A DNA stretch of 12,316 nt from Anaerolineales bacterium (GTDB lineage: Bacteria; Chloroflexota; Anaerolineae; Anaerolineales; E44-bin32). The position numbers were made by a program, and so were the translations under genes. Location of the stretch: contig WVZH01000046.1 in assembly GCA_011772595.1 (NCBI GenBank), positions 60,202-72,517 of the forward strand, written 5' to 3'. Under the pieces are notes generated by a model that was not told the origin of the DNA, ran no database searches, and saw only the letters and a list, made by a program, of their open reading frames with translations. Below, piece after piece: positions 7,506 through 12,316 of this stretch; the first letter of the stretch is position 1, and every line of letters begins with the position of its first letter.

Positions 7506-7952
7506 ATGACCACTGAAATATCCACCAAGCAACGTGAGCAGCACCAGCAGGCATTTCTTCGCAGCTTTCTGATAGGTGCTTTGCTAGCCGTCTCGGTATT
7601 TTTCGTGGAAGCCGGAGTATCTGAGATCCTTCTGGCGCGTGATGCTCAATGTCGGGCAAACTTACGCAGGATGCGGCTAGCTCCTAATCCTGAGGAGCTC
7701 TGTCAACCTGAATGGCAAAGTTTGATGTTGAGGGCGGCTTCTAGGGGGGTCGTGGGATTGTTCTTCCCCAGCGCGGGGCCGGGTTTGGCTTGGGTTGGGA
7801 TGGCGTTGATTTATGCTATGGTGGGGGGATTTTGTGCCCGATTTTCCGGTCGCGCCGGGGTGATTCTCTTCCTGACCATCAATCTTGCGCTTACGGCGTT
7901 CCTGGCCGGGTTAGGCTACTTATCTCAGTTTGTATTGTTGCCTTGGATCTAG
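7506..7952 (+). CDS. Small polytopic membrane protein of unknown function
   Basis: A 148-residue protein that I do not recognise. Hydrophobic segments at about residues 17-37, 90-110 (with possible contribution from 81-89) and 117-144 suggest three membrane helices. The segment between the first two (45-75, RDAQCRANLRRMRLAPNPEELCQPEW) is polar, contains two cysteines (49, 66) and probably forms an extramembrane loop. The start is supported by GGAG (7496-7499), six bases before the ATG. It begins 59 bp after the second lipoprotein on the same strand, so co-expression with it is likely, but a shared function is only a guess. It could be a membrane anchor or a lineage-specific accessory protein. 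Confidence 0.8.
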   Translation: MTTEISTKQREQHQQAFLRSFLIGALLAVSVFFVEAGVSEILLARDAQCRANLRRMRLAPNPEELCQPEWQSLMLRAASRGVVGLFFPSAGPGLAWVGMALIYAMVGGFCARFSGRAGVILFLTINLALTAFLAGLGYLSQFVLLPWI

Positions 7953-7976
7953 AGTCCTTTGCGAATGATTGCCTCA

Positions 7977-8052
7977 GGAAATACCTGATTTCCCCCAATC
8001 TGATTGCGTGACGCACTGGTGAAATGAATCAGGAGGACTTACGATTCTCCTG
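7977..8052. terminator. Candidate weak bidirectional termination region
   Basis: Between the convergent membrane-protein and HypE-like genes lie two small inverted repeats: GGAAAT-acctg-ATTTCC (7977-7993) and CAGGAG-N11-CTCCTG (8030-8052). Neither is followed by a strong T tract. The position between two convergent stop codons is the main argument. Confidence 0.3.
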
Positions 8053-8083
8053 CCAGGGTTCCATGGACGGTTGCGAATCGTCC

Positions 8084-9133
8084 TTAGTTTCTTGTAGAAG
8101 AATGCCTGGGCCGAGATCGGTGATCGTCTTCTTCGAAGAGACTGGCGATTGCGTCACGAGCAGGTCTGTGGAGAGGGACAATCTCCCCCGCTTTGCGCAT
8201 AGCCACCCCGATATCTTCTGTTACTTGACCGATCTCAGACACCATGACCCCGATCGATTCAATCTTTTGTCGGACTGTCTGAATTGCTTCGGGTGTCACG
8301 GTGAGAAGGAGCGCGCCAGAGGCGATAGCCTCGATGGGATTTATTTGCATTGCCTCGCAAACTTCTCTCGATTCTTTCGGGATGAGGATGGCCTCAAAAT
8401 CGAGAAGGATGCCCACACTTGCAGCCTCTACCAGCTCCCACACGCCGGAAGCCAGGCCACCCTCCGTGGGATCATGCATAGCCGTGACACCGCCAACCTC
8501 AGCGGCCGCGAGAGCCTCAGGGACGATGCTGATTCCCGGATGGTGTAAAAAGTTGCGTGCCCGGTTTAGGATTTCAACATCCAAGTCCTCGAGGTGCGAA
8601 GCGAAGTCTCTCGCCAAGATACTCGTAGCTTCGATTGGGATTCCTTTGGTGAGCAAAAGTCGATCGCCAGGGCGCGCTCCCTGAGGTGTGATGAGTTGGG
8701 AGCGCTGGATCTCCCCCAACATCGTCCCCGCCAGGATTGGACGTGGGATTCCTGCAGTGATTTCGGTGTGGCCGCCAACGAGACTGGCACCTAAGGTTTG
8801 ACAGGCCTCGTCGATCTGCTGAAATATATCGGCGACCAGCGTCTTGTCGCTCCTACTCTCTGGTAGTAACAGCGTTGCGAAAAACCACCTAGGGCGGGCG
8901 CCTGTTGTCGCCACGTCATTCGCGTTGACATGAACGGCATACCATCCTATTTGATCTGCAGTGAACGTGATTGGATCCGACTTAACCACGAGGGTTTGGT
9001 CTTCAAACTCAATCACCGCACAGTCCAAACCTATTCCGGGGCCCAGGATGACCCTTGGGTCTGAGGTGGCATGTTTTTCGAGAAGTGAAGCAAGTATGTC
9101 TGATGGCAGTTTGCCGATCGGGAATACGTCCAT
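8084..9133 (-). CDS. HypE-like AIR-synthase-related protein (orphan)
   Basis: A 349-residue member of the AIR synthase/PurM superfamily (ATP-using, substrate-phosphorylating enzymes including PurM, PurL, ThiL, SelD and HypE). It looks closest to COG0309, HypE-like: GKLPSDILASLLE (7-19), GPGIGLDCAVI (31-41), SDPITFTADQIGWYAVHVNANDVATTGARPRW (52-83), GGHTEIT (120-126) and HDPTEGGLASGVWE (220-233). The conserved C-terminal PR[IV]C of true HypE, whose Cys carries the cyano precursor, is missing; the tail ends SLFEEDD and then a basic, disordered-looking stretch. No other hyp gene is nearby, so hydrogenase maturation is unlikely and the substrate is unknown. ATG 9133 is preferred over GTG 9136: AAGGA (9147-9143) serves either, but the ATG forms a TGATG junction with a small upstream ORF. 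Confidence 0.9.
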   Translation of the reverse strand: MDVFPIGKLPSDILASLLEKHATSDPRVILGPGIGLDCAVIEFEDQTLVVKSDPITFTADQIGWYAVHVNANDVATTGARPRWFFATLLLPESRSDKTLVADIFQQIDEACQTLGASLVGGHTEITAGIPRPILAGTMLGEIQRSQLITPQGARPGDRLLLTKGIPIEATSILARDFASHLEDLDVEILNRARNFLHHPGISIVPEALAAAEVGGVTAMHDPTEGGLASGVWELVEAASVGILLDFEAILIPKESREVCEAMQINPIEAIASGALLLTVTPEAIQTVRQKIESIGVMVSEIGQVTEDIGVAMRKAGEIVPLHRPARDAIASLFEEDDHRSRPRHSSTRN

Positions 9134-9207
9134 CACCTGGTTTCCTTAGGAGAGCAAGAGCCGCCCATATGGACGGCTCTTGCTGTGGCTGCGGCATCCT
9201 TATCCAT
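9133..9207 (-). CDS. Possible 24-residue upstream ORF coupled to the HypE-like gene
   Basis: MDKDAAATARAVHMGGSCSPKETR, read from ATG 9207. Its start overlaps the last 8 nt of the 17-codon ORF before it, and its stop overlaps the HypE-like start as TGATG. It has no Shine-Dalgarno of its own (CTCCTCTTGA precedes it), so translation would depend on coupling. An ORF this short can arise by chance; only the two overlaps argue for it. Confidence 0.25.
   Translation of the reverse strand: MDKDAAATARAVHMGGSCSPKETR
9153..9184. repeat. Hairpin before the HypE-like ribosome binding site
   Basis: AGCAAGAGCCG (9153-9163) and CGGCTCTTGCT (9174-9184) are perfect 11-bp arms around CCCATATGGA, which itself contains the palindrome CCATATGG. 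On the minus strand the hairpin ends only a few bases before AAGGA (9147-9143), the Shine-Dalgarno of the HypE-like gene. No T tract follows, so a translational role fits better than termination. Confidence 0.6.
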
Positions 9208-9229
9208 TCAAGAGGAGGGATGCCGCAGC
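9188..9229. repeat. 12-bp hairpin formed by the leader ORF and its downstream flank
   Basis: GCTGCGGCATCC (9188-9199) and GGATGCCGCAGC (9218-9229) are exact inverse complements with an 18-nt loop (9200-9217). On the minus strand the first-transcribed arm lies inside the 17-codon ORF. The loop contains CTCCTCTT and the ORF's TAA, and the second arm starts directly after that stop. A ribosome finishing the ORF would necessarily disrupt this stem. Confidence 0.6.
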
Positions 9230-9253
9230 GCGAAGTTTACCACTAGTACTCAT
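9200..9253 (-). CDS. Candidate 17-residue leader peptide
   Basis: MSTSGKLRAAASLLLNG, from ATG 9253 to TAA 9200, with a near-ideal Shine-Dalgarno AAGAGGAGG (9270-9262) spaced 8 nt from the start. It lies in the structured leader between queA and the HypE-like gene and downstream of a good promoter. Half of it (codons 8-12) forms the 5' arm of a 12-bp hairpin, and codons 12-15 include CTCCTCTT, complementary to its own Shine-Dalgarno. AAA and LLL runs could be sensing codons, but no clear amino-acid pathway follows. I do not recognise the peptide. Conservation in relatives would decide whether it is real. Confidence 0.45.
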   Translation of the reverse strand: MSTSGKLRAAASLLLNG

Positions 9254-9261
9254 GGGCACCA

Positions 9262-9291
9262 CCTCCTCTTTGTAGAGATAGCGAAGAGGAG
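9262..9291 (-). promoter_or_regulatory. Anti-SD/SD hairpin of the leader ORF
   Basis: On the minus strand CTCCTCTT (9291-9284) is exactly complementary to AAGAGGAG (9270-9263), the ribosome binding site of the 17-codon ORF, with a 13-nt loop. A second CTCCTCTT copy (9217-9210) lies downstream within that ORF. The same Shine-Dalgarno can therefore pair with either side, which resembles alternative folding in attenuators. Confidence 0.5.
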
Positions 9292-9294
9292 ATC

Positions 9295-9307
9295 GTTCTG
9301 GCAGAAC
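9295..9307. promoter_or_regulatory. Palindrome at the predicted transcript start (operator or 5' hairpin)
   Basis: GTTCTG-G-CAGAAC is a perfect 6-bp inverted repeat around one base. It lies a few bases downstream of the predicted start (about 9310) of the HypE-like transcript. As DNA it could bind a dimeric repressor. A 1-nt loop makes it a poor RNA hairpin unless the inner pairs open. Confidence 0.4.
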
Positions 9308-9316
9308 AATAACGAG

Positions 9317-9345
9317 AGTATCCCACATGTATAAGTGAAAGTCAA
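9317..9345 (-). promoter_or_regulatory. Promoter of the HypE-like gene, directly behind queA
   Basis: On the minus strand TTGACT (9345-9340, five of six consensus) and GATACT (9322-9317, four of six) are 17 bp apart, with TGG directly before the -10, an extended -10 motif. The -35 begins immediately after the queA TGA stop codon. Predicted start is near 9310, giving a leader of about 175 nt before the HypE-like start. Confidence 0.65.
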
Positions 9346-10368
9346 TCACAGGATGAGCATGGCGTCGCCGAATGAATAAAAACGATAGCCTTCATCAATC
9401 GCTACCTCGTAGGCTTGACGTAGCGGCTCCAGGCCTGCAAAGGCGCTGACCATCATGAGTAAGGAGGAGCGGGGGAGGTGAAAGTTCGTAATCATGCCAT
9501 CGATGGCGTTGAATTGAAAATCTGGCAAGATGAACAAGTCTGTGGTCCCTTCGGAGGATGCGATTCGAGACCCTTGCTTGGCGGCGCGGGCCGCAGTCTC
9601 CAAGGCGCGCACGGTCGTCGTTCCCACGGCGAGGACACGACCGTTTCGGGAGCGTGCACCATTTACGGCTTCCACCACCTCCTGATTAACTCTGTACCAC
9701 TCGGAGTGAATAGGGTGTTCGTTCGGATTCTCCACAGTGACGGGCGCAAAAGTATCCAAACCGATATGCAAGGTAATCCTGACCAGGTTTATGCCTAGGT
9801 TCTCGATTTTTTCTAATAACTCCGCTGTGAAATGCAACCCGGCCGTGGGTGCAGCCACGGAGCCGGGAGTGCGGGCGAAAATAGTCTGGTACTCTCCCGG
9901 GTGTTTCAAGGGCGTGTGAATATAAGGCGGAAGCGGCATCTCTCCGATCTCTGCCAGCTCAGGCGTGATCGGTTCTGAAAAGCGCACCTTTCGGCGAGCG
10001 CCGCCGAGATTTTCTTGAATCTCTGCTTCGAGCCCCTCTCGCAGAAAAATTCGGCGACCTGGTTGCAGTCCTCGCCCACCGACGAGTGTCTCCCAGGTCT
10101 GGTGCGCAAGCCGCTTGATAAGCAATATTTCTACTCGCCCGCCCGTCGGGATTTTCCTGCCGAATATACGTGCCGGGATTACGCGCGTCTCGTTGAGGAC
10201 GAGAACATCAGCTGGCGTAAGAAACTCTGGAAGGTCACGGAACACATGATGGCTCAACTCCCCGTTCTGCCGATTCATAACGAGCAGTCGTGAGGAGTCG
10301 CGTGGATGAGCAGGTCGTTGTGCGATGCGTTCGGGAGGAAGATCGTAATCGAACTCGGCAGTTCGCAC
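9346..10368 (-). CDS. queA: S-adenosylmethionine:tRNA ribosyltransferase-isomerase
   Basis: QueA transfers and isomerises the ribosyl moiety of SAM onto 7-aminomethyl-7-deazaguanine in tRNA (Asp, Asn, His, Tyr), making epoxyqueuosine, the penultimate step of queuosine synthesis. The 340 residues are full length. Family blocks are present in order: FDYDLPPERIAQRPAHPRDSSRLL (6-29), DVLVLNETRVIPARIFGRK (54-72), GEMPLPPYIHTPL (142-154), GSVAAPTAGLHFT (169-181), VGTTTVRALE (248-257), TNFHLPRSSLLMMVSAF (294-310) and YRFYSFGDAMLI (328-339). The start is GTG at 10368, six bases after the DUF2905 stop, with TAGG-type Shine-Dalgarno bases just upstream. It is the third gene of a ruvB-DUF2905-queA string, an arrangement seen in several bacterial phyla. 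Confidence 0.97.
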   Translation of the reverse strand: MRTAEFDYDLPPERIAQRPAHPRDSSRLLVMNRQNGELSHHVFRDLPEFLTPADVLVLNETRVIPARIFGRKIPTGGRVEILLIKRLAHQTWETLVGGRGLQPGRRIFLREGLEAEIQENLGGARRKVRFSEPITPELAEIGEMPLPPYIHTPLKHPGEYQTIFARTPGSVAAPTAGLHFTAELLEKIENLGINLVRITLHIGLDTFAPVTVENPNEHPIHSEWYRVNQEVVEAVNGARSRNGRVLAVGTTTVRALETAARAAKQGSRIASSEGTTDLFILPDFQFNAIDGMITNFHLPRSSLLMMVSAFAGLEPLRQAYEVAIDEGYRFYSFGDAMLIL

Positions 10369-10374
10369 AGACGC

Positions 10375-10608
10375 CTACCTAAGTAATCGCACAATCAGAT
10401 TCAGGACGAGGGTCAACAAGATGCTGAGAAGAAGCGAACTCACCAGTGGGATCAGGCAAGTCGTTCCACCCACCTGAAACCGAAGGTCGCCGGGTAGACG
10501 CCCTAATGGTAGACCTGAGCGCCCAACCACCCAAACCAGGCAGCCAAGACCGACGAGAATCAGTCCAGCGATTACAAACCATCGGGCGATCGAAGTTATT
10601 TCGGGCAT
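10375..10608 (-). CDS. DUF2905 small membrane protein
   Basis: A 77-residue membrane protein with two predicted helices (about 9-28 and 51-74). The connecting segment GLPLGRLPGDLRFQVGG (32-48) carries the GRLPGD motif of the DUF2905 family. Function is unknown; the family often sits beside ruvB and queA. It begins 9 bp after the ruvB stop and ends 6 bp before queA, so it must be part of the same transcript. No clear Shine-Dalgarno precedes the ATG at 10608 (AAAGTG is the nearest), so translation may rely on coupling to ruvB. Confidence 0.92.
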   Translation of the reverse strand: MPEITSIARWFVIAGLILVGLGCLVWVVGRSGLPLGRLPGDLRFQVGGTTCLIPLVSSLLLSILLTLVLNLIVRLLR

Positions 10609-10617
10609 GGACGCACT

Positions 10618-11649
10618 TTATAGTTCGGGAAGACGTGCCTGCCCTCCCTCGGGAGGATGGAAACCAAGGTGTTCATATGCTCTTGGGGTCGCTATTCGAC
10701 CCTGAGGCGTACGATCAATGAAGCCCAACTGGAGCAGATAAGGTTCAACGACGTCCATCACGGTATCGGGCTCCTCACTGATCGAAGCAGCTATGGTTTG
10801 CAGCCCAACAGGTCCACCGCTGAATTTATCAATGATCGTCGCAAGGACGCGTCGATCGGCGTCATCTAGGCCTAGCGCGTCGATCTCCATGAGCGCAAGG
10901 GCGTCTTTGGCGATCGTGCGTGTGATACGACCATCACCACGCACTTCGGCGAAGTCGCGAACTCGGCGAAGTAATCGAAGGGCGACGCGCGGTGTGCCAC
11001 GAGCACGGCAAGCGATCTCAGCAGTCCCTGCTTTGTCTATATCCACCTGAAGGAGCCCTGCGCCTCGAGACACGATGGCTTCCATAGCGGGTGTTTCGTA
11101 GAAGTCAAGACGGTGGATGGCGCCGAACCTTGTCCGTAATGGCGCAGTCATGAGTGCCAGGCGTGTGGTTGCTCCAACAACAGTGAAACGTGGAAGCTTC
11201 AGCCGGATGGATCGGGCACTGGGTCCCTTCCCGATCGTGATGTCGAGCGCATAATCTTCCATGGCCGGGTAGAGTACTTCCTCGACAACGCGTCCCAAGC
11301 GATGGATTTCGTCGATGAAGAGGATGTCACTCGTCTGGAGATTGGTGAGGATAGCCGCCAAGTCACCGGCACGCTCGATGGCTGGTCCGGAGGTGACCTT
11401 GAGATTGACGCCCATCTCGTTGGAAAGGACATGGGCAAGGGTTGTTTTTCCCAGTCCTGGGGGACCGTAAAAGAGTACGTGATCGAGCGCCTCACCGCGT
11501 CCTTTGGCAGCTTGGATGAGGATAGAAAGGTTTTCCACCACGCGCTCCTGATCGATGATCTCTTTCAGGAAGCGAGGTCTTAGCGAGCGACTGTCAGTGT
11601 CCTCCCCGCGGCGCTGTGGTGAGATGATGCGATCTTCGCTTTCAGCCAC
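10618..11649 (-). CDS. ruvB: Holliday junction branch migration DNA helicase RuvB
   Basis: Hexameric AAA+ motor that with RuvA drives branch migration of Holliday junctions for RuvC resolution. The 343 residues are full length. Seen in the sequence: RuvB N-terminus [12 protein letters not shown] (23-34), Walker [10 protein letters not shown] (62-70), Walker B ILFIDEIH (109-116), sensor 1 region VVGATTRL (157-164), arginine-finger segment LRTRFG (171-176), sensor 2 [12 protein letters not shown] (218-229, where the usual Asn is Leu224) and the winged-helix end [18 protein letters not shown] through [10 protein letters not shown] (276-318). The start is GTG 11649. No ribosome binding site precedes it; instead TATAAT ends 7 nt upstream, so a leaderless mRNA is likely. 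ruvA and ruvC are not in the window. Confidence 0.98.
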   Translation of the reverse strand: MAESEDRIISPQRRGEDTDSRSLRPRFLKEIIDQERVVENLSILIQAAKGRGEALDHVLFYGPPGLGKTTLAHVLSNEMGVNLKVTSGPAIERAGDLAAILTNLQTSDILFIDEIHRLGRVVEEVLYPAMEDYALDITIGKGPSARSIRLKLPRFTVVGATTRLALMTAPLRTRFGAIHRLDFYETPAMEAIVSRGAGLLQVDIDKAGTAEIACRARGTPRVALRLLRRVRDFAEVRGDGRITRTIAKDALALMEIDALGLDDADRRVLATIIDKFSGGPVGLQTIAASISEEPDTVMDVVEPYLLQLGFIDRTPQGRIATPRAYEHLGFHPPEGGQARLPEL

Positions 11650-11656
11650 GAGATGG

Positions 11657-11662
11657 ATTATA
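11657..11662 (-). promoter_or_regulatory. -10 element giving a probably leaderless ruvB transcript
   Basis: A perfect TATAAT on the minus strand with only CCATCTC between it and the GTG start of ruvB. Normal -10 to +1 spacing puts transcription start at or one base before the GTG. The -35 is weak (TTTCCT at 17 bp). The remaining spacer to the 6-phosphogluconate dehydrogenase gene shows no gene or clear terminator. Confidence 0.55.
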
Positions 11663-11901
11663 CCGGAAGCTCGGTGATGAGGAAACGAGTGCGCGCGGGA
11701 GAACCGCCATGCAATTTGGGTTCATATAGAGAGTGGTAAGTGTGGGGTATGGAGTGGGGGATACATCCCGTGCGGGGTGAACAAATCTCACCTCTCCTGC
11801 CGGTCTGACCGATCACATTAACCGTGAAGCAGAATAACATTCGAAGGGTCGGGGAGATCGAGATCCAAAACGCTCTATCCATCTCAACGAGTTGGGCGGT
11901 T

Positions 11902-12316
11902 TCATTTCCTTCTCTTTATCCTATGGCCGCCAAATTGATTCCTTTGTGCAGCGAGGACACGGTCGGCGAAGTTTTCCAGTCGTCGGGATCGGAATCGGGC
12001 ATAGAGCGACTCGGTGATTACCGGCGTCGGCACAGCGAGGTCGACTGATTCCTGGACCGTCCATCGTCCCTCACCAGAGTCCTCCACCCACGGTTCAACG
12101 TCAGAGAGCGAGGGATCCTCGGCAAGTGCACGAGCGGTGAGGTCTAGTAGCCAGGATCGAATGACGGTGCCAAAACGCCACGACTCGGCAACCGTATGGA
12201 GATCGAGATCAAAATCTTCCTTTGCCCGCATCAGGGCGAAGCCCTCCGCATAAGCCTGCATGAGACCGTACTCGATACCATTATGGACCATTTTGACAAA
12301 GTGTCCCGCTCCATTT
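11902..12316 (-). CDS. gnd: 6-phosphogluconate dehydrogenase, decarboxylating (partial, C-terminal part)
   Basis: The last 137 residues are visible; the N-terminal NAD(P)-binding domain lies beyond the window edge. The frame opens with [23 protein letters not shown], the substrate-binding and catalytic signature (Lys of FVKMVHN acts in catalysis). It continues with [14 protein letters not shown], ending [14 protein letters not shown]. The immediate ending at NQFGGH matches the short (about 300-residue) YqeC/GntZ-type enzymes and not the long 470-residue Gnd of enterobacteria. The reaction is oxidative decarboxylation of 6-phosphogluconate to ribulose 5-phosphate. The short class is often NAD-dependent, but cofactor use cannot be judged without the missing domain. 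It is followed by a 252-bp gap and then ruvB. Confidence 0.93.
   Translation of the reverse strand, partial: NGAGHFVKMVHNGIEYGLMQAYAEGFALMRAKEDFDLDLHTVAESWRFGTVIRSWLLDLTARALAEDPSLSDVEPWVEDSGEGRWTVQESVDLAVPTPVITESLYARFRSRRLENFADRVLAAQRNQFGGHRIKRRK

Noticed and set aside
8024..8548. 174-codon plus-strand frame opposite the HypE-like gene
   Set aside because: Antisense shadow of a gene with clear AIR-synthase motifs; no homologous character.
8084..9133. Selenophosphate synthetase (SelD) or thiamine-phosphate kinase (ThiL)
   Set aside because: It lacks the SelD N-terminal Cys/Sec-Lys glycine-rich segment and the ThiL N-terminal pattern; HypE-like motifs fit better.
9169..9246. Cys-rich 25-residue plus-strand ORF (MDGSCCGCG...)
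   Set aside because: It is the antisense of the hairpin-rich leader, lacks a ribosome binding site and a plus-strand promoter.
9295..9307. LexA/SOS box
   Set aside because: The known box is GAAC-N4-GTTC; this site is GTTC-N5-GAAC, the reverse arrangement.

Overview
The window is 12.3 kb of ordinary-looking bacterial chromosome, moderately GC-rich by eye. It most resembles Chloroflexota (Anaerolineae-like). The support is circumstantial: two lipoproteins with long Pro/Thr-rich linkers after the lipobox, a TolB-type SPDG beta-propeller, a B12-binding-like radical SAM protein followed by its DUF2344 partner, an orphan HypE-like AIR-synthase protein, and a short YqeC/GntZ-type 6-phosphogluconate dehydrogenase. 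No mobile element, CRISPR array, rRNA or phage gene is visible.

Layout. (1) Positions 1-1570, plus strand: a complete FadA-type thiolase and a small SCP2 sterol-carrier-fold protein, a likely beta-oxidation or lipid-handling pair. (2) 1592-4169, minus strand: the tRNA/ribosome-associated-looking radical SAM protein (TIGR03960 type) and, 7 bp downstream, its DUF2344 partner; an extended -10 promoter lies just upstream. (3) 4338-4450, plus strand: a sigma70-type promoter and tRNA-Glu(CTC). (4) 4451-7952, plus strand: an accessory-looking block made of a structured 217-bp leader with repeats, an SPDG beta-propeller lipoprotein, a 352-bp non-coding spacer with a perfect 12-bp hairpin, a second lipoprotein (SdrD_B-like domain, PT linker, LamG/DUF1080-like domain) and a small polytopic membrane protein. 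(5) 8084-11649, minus strand: ruvB, a DUF2905 membrane protein and queA are tightly packed (gaps of 9 and 6 bp), followed by a HypE-like AIR-synthase gene with its own promoter and leader. (6) 11902-12316, minus strand: the C-terminal part of a 6-phosphogluconate dehydrogenase cut by the window edge.

The most interesting stretch is the 209 bp between queA and the HypE-like gene. A good promoter (TTGACT-N17-GATACT with an extended TGG) sits directly behind the queA stop codon. The predicted transcript opens with a palindrome, then a Shine-Dalgarno sequence (AAGAGGAGG) that has complementary CTCCTCTT copies both upstream and downstream. That Shine-Dalgarno serves a 17-codon ORF, whose own sequence forms one arm of a 12-bp hairpin. 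A second tiny ORF overlaps its end and terminates in TGATG at the HypE-like start. This has the form of a leader-peptide or translation-coupled attenuator; it is an inference from sequence and has not been tested. A second notable point is that ruvB appears to be leaderless: a consensus TATAAT lies 7 nt before its GTG start and there is no ribosome binding site. Everything else is well-known gene families in plausible arrangements.
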